NCBI GenBank assembly: GCA_016706865.1
Contig: JADJIS010000002.1
Location: forward strand, 992,001 to 1,056,000
Origin: Bacteroidota bacterium
Lineage (GTDB): Bacteria; Bacteroidota; Bacteroidia; Chitinophagales; BACL12
DNA: 64,000 nucleotides
Reading direction: 5' to 3'
Made by a program: the position numbers and the translations under genes
Shown: positions 36,455 through 43,544 of the stretch, in pieces
Position numbering within the stretch: position 1 is the first letter of the stretch
How the letters are laid out: each line of letters begins with the position of its first letter
The notes under the pieces: generated by a model
Databases searched by the model: none
Seen by the model: only the letters and a program-made list of their open reading frames with translations
Told to the model about the DNA's origin: nothing

Positions 36455-37503
36455 CCCTAAACATGAATCCAAAAGTTTGTATAGTTCTGGTTAATTACAA
36501 AACCTGGCAAGATACTATTGAATGCATGGAAAGCATTTTAAAAAGTGATTATCGCAATTACCAGATCGTTGTTGTAGAAAATGGAAGTGAAGATGAAAGC
36601 TGGGAAAAATTTTTAAAATGGGCGCGGGGAGAGGTGAATACCTCCTTGACTGCTGATAATAAATTATTAAATTTATCTTGTCCACCGGCGCACAAACCAC
36701 TTCTTTATTTTAGGGCGGAGTCTGGTGAATCTGATACCATGCGACTGGGTCCCTTGGATGGTATAATGCCTATATTATTTATTAAAAGCAAAATAAACCT
36801 TGGATTTGCCGGAGGTAATAATACCGGAATGCGTTATGCACTCAACAGTAATTTCGATTATGTTTGGCTGTTGAATAACGATACTGTGATAGAAAAAAAT
36901 GCTATTTCCGAACTGGTAAAATATGCAGAAATAAAAAGGCAGGAAAAACAAAATATTGGCATTATTGGAAGTAAATTAATGTTATATCATAAACCTGAAA
37001 TTTTTCAGGGCGTGGGCGCTGTTTTTAATAAATATTCAGGAAAATCAAATATTATCGGTGCACAGGAAAAAGATAATGGACAGTACGATAACGTGGAAAT
37101 TGAATGTAACTATGTAATAGGTGCATCCATGTTTGTGAGTTCAGCATTTTTATTGGATGTGGGATTAATGAGTGAAGAGTATTTTCTGTACAATGAAGAA
37201 AATGATTGGAGCGCAAGAGCAAAATTAAAGGGATGGAAAGTTGGTGTGGCAACTCAAAGCAAAGTTTATCATAAACAAGGGGCATCCACCGGCAACAGTC
37301 CTAAAAAAAGTAAATGGCAACTCAAAGCATTAAATTATAAATACAGAGGAAAAATAAAATTATATAAAAAATATTATCGCCCTCAGTTATTTTTTTTATA
37401 TCTTCATCTGATCACAAGAAGTTTAAAATATATTTCAAAAGGAAATATGAGTGAAGCAAAAGTGATCTATAAGGCCATTTTTAATACCAAATTTGAATCA
37501 TGA
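36451..37503 (+). CDS. GT2 family glycosyltransferase
   Basis: 350 residues with the GT-A fold: VCIVLVNYKTWQDTIECMES at the N-terminus, VVVENGSEDES, then NLGFAGGNNTGMRYAL and the metal/nucleotide-sugar motif WLLNNDTVIE (about 140-149), as in rhamnosyltransferase-like GT2 enzymes. The acceptor-side ENDWSARAKLKGWK motif follows near 250. A C-terminal lysine-rich helical segment may touch the membrane. It is the only glycosyltransferase in the locus, far too few for a repeat unit, so others must be elsewhere. Overlaps neighbours by 4 bp on both sides. Confidence 0.88.
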   Translation: MTLNMNPKVCIVLVNYKTWQDTIECMESILKSDYRNYQIVVVENGSEDESWEKFLKWARGEVNTSLTADNKLLNLSCPPAHKPLLYFRAESGESDTMRLGPLDGIMPILFIKSKINLGFAGGNNTGMRYALNSNFDYVWLLNNDTVIEKNAISELVKYAEIKRQEKQNIGIIGSKLMLYHKPEIFQGVGAVFNKYSGKSNIIGAQEKDNGQYDNVEIECNYVIGASMFVSSAFLLDVGLMSEEYFLYNEENDWSARAKLKGWKVGVATQSKVYHKQGASTGNSPKKSKWQLKALNYKYRGKIKLYKKYYRPQLFFLYLHLITRSLKYISKGNMSEAKVIYKAIFNTKFES

Positions 37504-38231
37504 TCATAAGTCACAAACATAAATACATTTTTGTAGAACTGCCACAAACGGCAAGTAGTGCTATTGCTAAAGAATTGAAAACGAATTACGATGGCCATGA
37601 AATTTTATTTAAACATGCACTCTACAGTACCGACTTTTTGAAGAAGGCCACCGCTGAAGAAAAAACCTTTAAAGTAATTAGTGGATTGCGCAACCCTATG
37701 GATATTTGTGTGAGCAACTACTTTAAATTTAAAACCGATCACGAAAACAGATATTCACAACCACGATTAATGAAACATGGTTTTTTAAGAAAATATATCA
37801 TGCGTTGGTGGAATGTGAGACAATACAAATCCATTATTGAAAAAGGAGAAAATTTCGAAGATTTTTTTATGCGTGCATATAGTTTTCCTTATGCAAGCTG
37901 GAGTATAATTGAACATAAACGCATGAATTTTATCATTCGTTTTGAGAATTTGAATAACGACTTTGCCGAAGCCTTAAAAATTATCGGAGTCGAAAAAGTA
38001 AGGGATATACCGGTGGCTAATAAAACCGCTGATAAAACAAAAACATTCTGGGAATACTACGAAAGCGACAAAGCAAAAAAACGCGCTAAATATATTTTCG
38101 GACCCTATTTAAAACGTTGGAATTACGATTTTCCTGAAAGCTGGAATAATATCAAAGTACCATGGTATTCATTTATGATGTATAATTGTATTAATGTGGC
38201 GAGGATCGTTTTTTGGAAATACCTTCGTTAA
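37500..38231 (+). CDS. Divergent sulfotransferase-like protein (fourth of the locus)
   Basis: 243 residues. The N-terminal IFVELPQTASSAIAKEL aligns with the 'IFIHIPKTAGTSI' loop of the Sulfotransfer_2 family, but the PAPS-contacting Lys is Gln and the GT pair is SS. The 3'-phosphate motif VISGLRNPMDICVSNYFKF (about 57-75) is kept. It is shorter than its neighbours and of a different subfamily. It may be a sulfotransferase with altered loop or a pseudo-enzyme. Its TAA stop sits in a run of heptamer repeats. Confidence 0.6.
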   Translation: MIISHKHKYIFVELPQTASSAIAKELKTNYDGHEILFKHALYSTDFLKKATAEEKTFKVISGLRNPMDICVSNYFKFKTDHENRYSQPRLMKHGFLRKYIMRWWNVRQYKSIIEKGENFEDFFMRAYSFPYASWSIIEHKRMNFIIRFENLNNDFAEALKIIGVEKVRDIPVANKTADKTKTFWEYYESDKAKKRAKYIFGPYLKRWNYDFPESWNNIKVPWYSFMMYNCINVARIVFWKYLR

Positions 38232-38262
38232 TTGATACTTAACAATTGATAATTGACAATGA
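38228..38262. repeat. Heptanucleotide array, 5 units, at a gene end
   Basis: TTAATTG, ATACTTA, ACAATTG, ATAATTG, ACAATGA in one 7-nt register. The first unit contains the stop codon of the divergent sulfotransferase gene (38229-38231). Same TCAATTG-type family (other strand) as the array at the fabH end. Confidence 0.7.
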
Positions 38263-38291
38263 TAGTCGGCATGATGATTAAGCTTCGGAGG

Positions 38292-38417
38292 TAATTGATA
38301 ACTCAGAACTCAAAACTCAGAACTCAGAACTCAAAACTCAGAACTCAGAACCCCGAACTCAGAACCCCGAACTCAGAACCCCGAACTCAGAACTAAAAAT
38401 TCAGAACTAAAAACATT
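38292..38417. repeat. Heptanucleotide array, 18 units, ending at a start codon
   Basis: Eighteen 7-bp units without a break in register: mostly GAACTCA, alternating with AAACTCA, then GAACCCC, and degenerate at both ends (TAATTGA, TAACTCA; GAACTAA, AAATTCA, AAACATT). The last unit overlaps the TTG start of the fifth sulfotransferase, so the array is its whole 5' region. Confidence 0.92.
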
Positions 38418-39360
38418 GCAAAACCTTCCAACATTTATAATTGTAGGTGCCGTGAAAGCGGGAACAACTTCATTGCATGAGTACTTGCAATTGCATCCGG
38501 AGGTGTATATGTCGCCGATAAAGGAGACGAATTTTTTTAGTGATGCGGATATGATGTTTGATGATTTTAATGTGGATTACAAGCAAGATGTATCAATTAA
38601 TGTAGATAAATTTCTTTCGGGTGATATGGAACATAAAATACATATTGCACATGTAAGAACCTGGGAGCAATATCAGAAATTATTCAGGAATATTAAAAAT
38701 GAAAAGGCGATAGGTGAGGTTTCGAATTCGTATCTATATCTTCCATCCACCGCAACAGCAATTAAAAATAAACTTCCCGAAGTTAAAATTGTAATGATAT
38801 TAAGAGATCCTGTTGAAAGATTATATTCTCAGTTTTTAATGAATCTGAAATTGGGAAAAATAAAAGAAAAGGATCTTTTAAAAGAAATTGAAGCTGATCA
38901 GCAAAAACAAAAAAAGGGATGGGGAGTTAGTCATTTATATCTGGAAGTTGGAAATTATTATGAGCAGGTAAAAAGATATTACGATCAATTTCCCAAAGAA
39001 CAGATCAAGGTGATCCTATTTGATGATTTTAAGAAAGATGCGAAAGGAACAATGAAGGATCTTTTTAAATTTTTAGGAGTGGATCCAGAATTTGAACTCG
39101 ACATGAGCAAACGATATAATGAAGCCGGAATGCCGCGATTTGGGAAATTAAATTATTGGCTCACACAGATAGGTGTCTATGGCTTGGTAAAAAGAATTTT
39201 CCCTCCGGACCTAAAAAACAAAATAAAGGGATTGATCTACTCACAGGAAAACATACCAAAGATCACGGAGGCAGAAAAAAATCATCTTAAAGCATATTAC
39301 CGTGAAGACCGGGCAAAACTCGCATCATTGATAGGCCGCGATCTCAGCAATTGGGACTGA
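38416..39360 (+). CDS. Sulfotransferase family protein 5 of the locus
   Basis: 314 residues from a TTG start; no ATG lies ahead of the first motif. PAPS loop IVGAVKAGTTSLHEYL near 9-24 and 3'-phosphate motif MILRDPVERLYSQFLMN near 129-145 identify a PAPS-dependent sulfotransferase. Closest in the window to the third one. It stands apart from the rest of the locus by 184 bp of repeats, with the heptamer array reaching its start codon, so no normal promoter or ribosome-binding site is visible immediately ahead. It ends before the rpsP promoter. Confidence 0.85.
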   Translation: MQNLPTFIIVGAVKAGTTSLHEYLQLHPEVYMSPIKETNFFSDADMMFDDFNVDYKQDVSINVDKFLSGDMEHKIHIAHVRTWEQYQKLFRNIKNEKAIGEVSNSYLYLPSTATAIKNKLPEVKIVMILRDPVERLYSQFLMNLKLGKIKEKDLLKEIEADQQKQKKGWGVSHLYLEVGNYYEQVKRYYDQFPKEQIKVILFDDFKKDAKGTMKDLFKFLGVDPEFELDMSKRYNEAGMPRFGKLNYWLTQIGVYGLVKRIFPPDLKNKIKGLIYSQENIPKITEAEKNHLKAYYREDRAKLASLIGRDLSNWD

Positions 39361-39384
39361 TTCCCATGGGTTTAACCCGATTAT

Positions 39385-39416
39385 TTTGGTTATTTCAGGC
39401 TTTGTCCGTACCTTTG
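39385..39416 (+). promoter_or_regulatory. Promoter of rpsP-rimM-trmD
   Basis: -33 TTTG at 39385-39388 and -7 TACCTTTG at 39409-39416, 20 bp apart, the best complete Bacteroidota-type promoter in the window. It leaves a leader of about 70 nt before rpsP. Confidence 0.75.
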
Positions 39417-39424
39417 CGCTCCAA

Positions 39425-39459
39425 TCTCAACCCCTCCGTTCATCGGAGTTGATCTGAGA
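39425..39459 (+). other. Stem-loop in the rpsP leader
   Basis: Nested complementary segments: TCTCA (39425-39429) with TGAGA (39455-39459), and CTCCG (39434-39438) with CGGAG (39444-39448) around a TTCAT loop. It lies about 33 bp upstream of the rpsP ATG and has no T-run. It could be a ribosomal-protein autoregulatory leader; not matched to any known class here. Confidence 0.5.
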
Positions 39460-39492
39460 CTTTTATTAACTTAAAAAAATACATGTTTTAAC

Positions 39493-40152
39493 ATGGCTAC
39501 TAAAATCAGATTACAGCGTCACGGTAGAAAAAAAGCGCCTTTCTATCATATTGTTGTGGCAAACGTAAATTCTCCGCGCGACGGAAAATTTATCGAACGT
39601 TTAGGAACTTATAACCCTACAACCGTTCCAGCGCAAATTACCCTTAACGTTGATAAAACCGTTGATTGGATGCAGAAAGGCGCTCAGCCTACTACAACTG
39701 CCAATGCAATTTTGCGTTACAAAGGTGTTTTATACAAAAAACATTTATTACGTGGTGTGGCAAAAGGTGCTTTTACTTTGGATGTTGCCGAAACTAAATT
39801 TCAGGAATGGATCAAATCTCACGAAGGTGCGGTTATGGACCATGTGAAAAAAGTGGAAGATAGCATTGCTACTAAAAAAGCTGCTGAAGTTGCCCGTATC
39901 AATACAAAACGCCTTGAAGAAGCATCCAAAAAAGCTGCTGCTGCAAAAGCAATTGCTGATGAGGCTGCCGCTGAAGTTGCAACAACTGAGGTATCTAACG
40001 AGGTAGAAACTGCAGAAGTGGAAACACCTGAAGTGGAAAATACTGTGGTTGAAACTTCTGAGGTTGTTGATAATGTTGAAAATACAACAGAGGAAGCAGC
40101 GCCTGATGCAGTGGAAAATACCACCGAAGAAGAAAAACCAAACGAGCAATAA
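39493..40152 (+). CDS. rpsP: 30S ribosomal protein S16 with long C-terminal extension
   Basis: The first ~80 residues are canonical S16 (MATKIRLQRHGRKKAPFYHIVVAN..SPRDGKFIERLGTYNP). The protein then runs on to 219 residues, against 80-90 in E. coli. Residues ~115-150 form a lysine/alanine-rich helix and ~155-219 are a Val/Glu/Thr-rich acidic low-complexity tail (EVETPEVENT type). Extended S16 is known in Bacteroidota, though this tail is long. First gene of the rpsP-rimM-trmD operon with its own promoter and leader hairpin. Identity is certain, the role of the tail is not. Confidence 0.95.
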   Translation: MATKIRLQRHGRKKAPFYHIVVANVNSPRDGKFIERLGTYNPTTVPAQITLNVDKTVDWMQKGAQPTTTANAILRYKGVLYKKHLLRGVAKGAFTLDVAETKFQEWIKSHEGAVMDHVKKVEDSIATKKAAEVARINTKRLEEASKKAAAAKAIADEAAAEVATTEVSNEVETAEVETPEVENTVVETSEVVDNVENTTEEAAPDAVENTTEEEKPNEQ

Positions 40153-40662
40153 TTGGTGGGTGACGAACTGACAGAGATCGGTTTCGTTATAAAAACCCAC
40201 GGTGTGAAGGGTCAGCTTCGTATTGCTTTCAATGAAAATATTAAAGAGCTTTCGGTTTCGGAAGCTCTTTATTTTTTGGTGAAAGGTGTAAAAATGCCCT
40301 ATTTTATTAAGCAGATCGAATATTTTAAAGACGGTGATGCACTTGTGCAGGTAGAAGAAATTACCAATAAGGAGGACGCAGAATATTTTACTAAAAAACC
40401 TGTTTTCGGAAGTAAAACTTATCAATTATCGGAAGATGAGGAAGAAGTAACTCCCTTTTTAGGTTATCAGGTTGTGGATGAAATTGCGGGTGAAATTGGA
40501 GGGGTGATAGGCTATTCAGATATGGGAGATTACGAATTAATTGAAGTAAATTTTAATGGTAAGGATATTATGATCCCCATTCATGAGGATATTATCATCT
40601 CCATTGATGAAGAAAAGAATACACTTTACCTCCGGATCCCCGACGGATTACTGGACCTTTGA
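40153..40662 (+). CDS. rimM: Ribosome maturation factor RimM
   Basis: 169 residues: an N-terminal beta-barrel with ELTEIGFVIKTHGVKGQLRI and a C-terminal PRC-barrel (LGYQVVDEIAGEIGGVIGY, later NGKDIMIPIHEDIIISID). It binds S19 and aids maturation of the 30S head. The gene begins directly after the rpsP stop; the start is either TTG at the first codon or GTG at the second, no ATG being available. Standard operon order with trmD following after 39 bp. Confidence 0.93.
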   Translation: MVGDELTEIGFVIKTHGVKGQLRIAFNENIKELSVSEALYFLVKGVKMPYFIKQIEYFKDGDALVQVEEITNKEDAEYFTKKPVFGSKTYQLSEDEEEVTPFLGYQVVDEIAGEIGGVIGYSDMGDYELIEVNFNGKDIMIPIHEDIIISIDEEKNTLYLRIPDGLLDL

Positions 40663-40701
40663 AATGTTTGCGACCCTTACTGTCGTTATTAAATCTCTCA
40701 T

Positions 40702-41382
40702 ATGCGAATCGATATCATTACCGTACTTCCCGAATTGTTGCGATCTCCTTTCGATCACTCCATTCTCAAAAGAGCAGCCGATAAAGGACTTTTGGAAATC
40801 AATATCGTAAATCTGAGAGACCATTCCACCTTTAAACATAATCAGGTGGATGATTATCAGTTTGGTGGTGGAGCGGGCATGGTAATGATGGTAGAGCCCA
40901 TTTTTAATTGTATCAATAGTTTGAAGGCAGAAAGAAATTATGACGAAGTAATTTATCTGACCCCCGATGGCGAAACTTTCAACCAAAAAATAGCAAACCG
41001 CCTATCCCTCTACAAAAATATCATCATTTTATGCGGTCATTATAAAGGTGTTGATGACCGGGTTCGTCAACACCTCATCACTCGCGAAATTTCCATTGGC
41101 GATTATGTTTTGAGCGGAGGCGAATTAGCAGCTGCAGTGCTTGTGGATGCAATCGGCAGGCTTATTCCCGGTGTTTTAAACGATGAAACTTCTGCTTTGT
41201 CTGATTCTTTTCAGGATGATTTGCTTGCTCCTCCTGTGTATACACGCCCGGCTGTGTTTAACGATTGGGAAGTTCCGGAGATACTTTTGAGCGGGCATAC
41301 TGCAAAAATTGAGGAGTGGAGGCAGGAAGAGGCTTTGAAAAAAACAAAAGTAAGGAGGCCTGATTTGCTTGAAGATAAATAG
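40702..41382 (+). CDS. trmD: tRNA (guanine-37-N1)-methyltransferase
   Basis: 226-residue SPOUT-class methyltransferase that makes m1G37 in tRNAs reading CNN/UNN-type codons with G36, preventing frameshifts. Trefoil-knot SAM site visible as LCGHYKGVDDRV and SIGDYVLSGGE (about 111-145), plus YQFGGGAGMVM near 52-62 and the C-terminal LLSGHTAKIEEWRQEEALKKT. Last gene of the rpsP operon; rplS, often part of it, is here 268 bp away with its own promoter. Confidence 0.95.
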   Translation: MRIDIITVLPELLRSPFDHSILKRAADKGLLEINIVNLRDHSTFKHNQVDDYQFGGGAGMVMMVEPIFNCINSLKAERNYDEVIYLTPDGETFNQKIANRLSLYKNIIILCGHYKGVDDRVRQHLITREISIGDYVLSGGELAAAVLVDAIGRLIPGVLNDETSALSDSFQDDLLAPPVYTRPAVFNDWEVPEILLSGHTAKIEEWRQEEALKKTKVRRPDLLEDK

Positions 41383-41453
41383 TCTAACAAAATCGAGAAA
41401 TCCTATCACTAAATACCTCACACAGTGCATAAAAAAGCCCCGCTCTATATCCA

Positions 41454-41499
41454 GTCCCGCAGGGACGAACCATCTTGTAACCACGGACTTCAGTCCGTG
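41454..41499. repeat. REP-like pair of palindromes
   Basis: Two adjacent hairpins: GTCCC/GGGAC (41454-41466) and CACGGACT/AGTCCGTG with a 2-nt loop (41482-41499). No T-run. The layout, two short GC-rich palindromes in an AT-rich gap, is that of repetitive extragenic palindromes mobilised by RAYT transposases; no such transposase is in this window. It occupies most of what is seen in the trmD-rplS gap (41383-41650). Confidence 0.6.
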
Positions 41500-41595
41500 A
41501 GTATTAAAGGCGAAAAATATAATACGACTGAAAACCACGCGCGTCTGCACCGATTTTTTACTCACTTATACCCCACGCTATAAATTGACGTAAAA

Positions 41596-41627
41596 TTTGA
41601 ATAAAAAATAAATTCCACGTATCTTTG
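41596..41627 (+). promoter_or_regulatory. Promoter of rplS
   Basis: -33 TTTG at 41596-41599 and -7 TATCTTTG at 41620-41627, 20 bp apart, with the rplS ATG 23 bp downstream. Confidence 0.75.
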
Positions 41628-41650
41628 CAGTCCACTTTTAAAAAAGGGTT

Positions 41651-42010
41651 ATGGATATTATAAAAACATTGGAATTAGACCTGATTGAACCAAGAGAAAT
41701 TCCACAATTTAAGGCTGGTGACACTATTACCGTAAATTACAAGATCATTGAGGGTGATAAATCCAGAACACAGGCCTTTAAAGGTGATGTGCTTCAGAGA
41801 AAAGGAACCGGCAGAACAGCTACATTTACTGTAAGAAAAATTTCTAACGGAGTTGGTGTAGAAAGAATATTTCCATTATTTTCGCCTAATATCGAAAGTA
41901 TCGAATTAAATAAAGTGGGTAAGGTACGCAGAGCTAAAATATTTTATCTTCGTGGATTAAAAGGTAAATCAGCAAGAATTAAAGAAGCTAAAAGCGCTGT
42001 TACCAAATAA
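41651..42010 (+). CDS. rplS: 50S ribosomal protein L19
   Basis: 119 residues: IPQFKAGDTITVNYKIIEGDKSRTQAFKGDVL and GVGVERIFPLFSPNIESIELNKVGKVRRAKIFYLRGLKGKSARIKE are the L19 signatures. It sits at the 30S-50S interface. Single gene with its own promoter and a strong terminator. No anomaly. Confidence 0.96.
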   Translation: MDIIKTLELDLIEPREIPQFKAGDTITVNYKIIEGDKSRTQAFKGDVLQRKGTGRTATFTVRKISNGVGVERIFPLFSPNIESIELNKVGKVRRAKIFYLRGLKGKSARIKEAKSAVTK

Positions 42011-42042
42011 AGAGAGTTGTCTTGATTATATGTATATCAGTT

Positions 42043-42076
42043 GATCCCGGTTCGAAAGTTCCGGGATCTTTTTTTT
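42043..42076 (+). terminator. Terminator of rplS
   Basis: GATCCCGG (42043-42050) and CCGGGATC (42061-42068) form an 8-bp stem, a 10-nt loop that can pair further, and eight T follow. It abuts the stop of the convergent minus-strand gene. Confidence 0.9.
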
Positions 42077-42803
42077 AGCATCCTGTGGTATTCCACTCCG
42101 CAACTTTTTTTACAAGTTCTCCGTTTTCTGAATCGCCTGATATTAATAAAGTAGTATTTCCTCTGTTGTAATGATTGGATAAATTCATAATTAGATCGGG
42201 TTTTTTATCGCGGTTTAAATCACCGATCCAAATAATTCCACCAATACTTCCTTCTAAATATGCCTCCGACATTAATAGTTGTTTTTTAGAAGGATCATTA
42301 TTTTTATTGAAAAATAATTTGTAATCGATGATATCACGCCACTCCTGAAAAACTGTATCTGATTTAATTCCGCTTGCTTCAAAAAAATATGTTTGATTGG
42401 ATAAGGTAAATTCCATTTTTTCTCCCGGATCAAGATAATATTTTGATGGTAGTATTGCATCAATTGATCCTTCAATTAACTTTAGTCCTGATATTAAAGT
42501 GATACATATATCGTCATTTTTAATACTTATAAATTTTCCGGATCTAATAGTGCTGTCTTCATCTAATATTACATCGTAAATAGCATCTATTTTTATTTTT
42601 GTTTTTTCGATATAACTTCCTTTGTCATTAGTAAATAATCCATACCACTCCAACTGTTCTGCATTTGCAATTACCTCGTCTCCGTGAAATTGTCCGGGAT
42701 GCAGTAAGTGAATATCATCGTGCGTTTCATTTATTTTTAAAGGTGATGATATGTCACTTGTAAAAATAAGGCTTGCAGTAAATAATAAACATTCAATCAG
42801 CAT
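42075..42803 (-). CDS. Secreted protein of unknown function with FG-GAP-like repeat near the end
   Basis: 242 residues from the ATG giving MLIECLLFTASLIFTSDISS, a signal peptide; the longer frame would overlap bshB1 and add a non-hydrophobic lead. Most of the sequence is beta-rich and unrecognised. WIGDLNRDKKPDLIMNL (about 190-206) resembles an FG-GAP/VCBS-type calcium loop (D-x-N-x-D-x-x-x-D), found in surface beta-propellers and integrin-like repeats, but only one copy is visible. The start lies 2 bp after the bshB1 stop, so it is co-transcribed with it. Function unknown. Confidence 0.6.
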   Translation of the reverse strand: MLIECLLFTASLIFTSDISSPLKINETHDDIHLLHPGQFHGDEVIANAEQLEWYGLFTNDKGSYIEKTKIKIDAIYDVILDEDSTIRSGKFISIKNDDICITLISGLKLIEGSIDAILPSKYYLDPGEKMEFTLSNQTYFFEASGIKSDTVFQEWRDIIDYKLFFNKNNDPSKKQLLMSEAYLEGSIGGIIWIGDLNRDKKPDLIMNLSNHYNRGNTTLLISGDSENGELVKKVAEWNTTGC

Positions 42804-42805
42804 TA

Positions 42806-43522
42806 TTAATATAATTGCGTGAGATCTTTTATACCAAACATTCTGCCACAAGTATATCCTTCAGCATATTTAAATCCGCTGCTCCTGCCCATTTCGCGGG
42901 CACGACTTTCTATCATGTCGAAAAATACTTTAGATGCAATATAAGTTTCCGGTTCGTTGGAATTGGGATCGTAAAATTGGGAACGATGTGCCTTTATACT
43001 TTCCATTCGTTGTTCCCATACATCGGAAATATCAATTACAATATCAGGATTAATAAATCTATCCTGAATATATGGTAAAACCATTTTGGGCCGCCAGGGT
43101 TTTTGAGATGTTCCATTTTCTTCGGTTTCAATTTTTACAAGCCCCGATAAAAAAACAGAATCTTCAATTAATTTACAAGCGCGACCATGATCCGGATGAC
43201 GATCTTCCGTTGCATTACATAAAATATATTCGGGTTGATATTTTCGTATTACAGAAATTACTTTTATTTGAGTTTCACGATCGTTGCGAAAAAAACCATC
43301 TTCCAGATTTAAATTTTCGCGAATGGAGGCGCCTATAATTTTTCGTGCATCTTCTCCCTCCAGATCTCTGATATCCGCAGTTCCTCGGGAACCTAATTCT
43401 CCTCTTGTGAGATCAATTATTCCAGCGGTATTTCCTTTATTTATTTGGCTGATAAGAGTACCACTGCAACTTAATTCCACATCGTCGGGGTGTGCTCCAA
43501 AGGCAAGTATGTTCAGTTTCAT
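42806..43522 (-). CDS. bshB1: Bacillithiol biosynthesis deacetylase BshB1
   Basis: 238-residue zinc-dependent LmbE-like deacetylase that removes acetyl from GlcNAc-malate, the second step of bacillithiol synthesis. Metal-binding AHPDDVELSCSGTL at 10-23 and the later EDRHPDHGRA are conserved; LTRGELGSRGT and MESRAREMGRSSGFKYAEGY at the C-terminus are the hallmarks of the BshB1 subgroup. bshA and bshC are not in this window. The -7 element lies only 4 bp before the ATG, implying a leaderless message. The redox genes for glutathione peroxidase-like and thioredoxin reductase follow upstream on the same strand. Confidence 0.9.
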   Translation of the reverse strand: MKLNILAFGAHPDDVELSCSGTLISQINKGNTAGIIDLTRGELGSRGTADIRDLEGEDARKIIGASIRENLNLEDGFFRNDRETQIKVISVIRKYQPEYILCNATEDRHPDHGRACKLIEDSVFLSGLVKIETEENGTSQKPWRPKMVLPYIQDRFINPDIVIDISDVWEQRMESIKAHRSQFYDPNSNEPETYIASKVFFDMIESRAREMGRSSGFKYAEGYTCGRMFGIKDLTQLY

Positions 43523-43526
43523 GTAA

Positions 43527-43534
43527 CAAAGTTA
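43527..43534 (-). promoter_or_regulatory. -7 element 4 bp from the bshB1 start
   Basis: CAAAGTTA on the plus strand reads TAACTTTG on the minus strand (exact TAnnTTTG). Only TTAC separates it from the ATG, so the transcript would begin at or inside the start codon. Confidence 0.5.
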
Positions 43535-43544
43535 CAGGAACTTA

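Noticed and set aside
27235..39360. Integrative element or prophage signs around the polysaccharide locus
   Set aside because: No integrase, transposase or flanking direct repeats; base composition is like its neighbours and ribosomal genes border it.
39748..40425. 225-residue minus-strand frame over rpsP/rimM
   Set aside because: Cys/Phe-rich antisense of the S16 tail and RimM, both certain genes; no independent signal.
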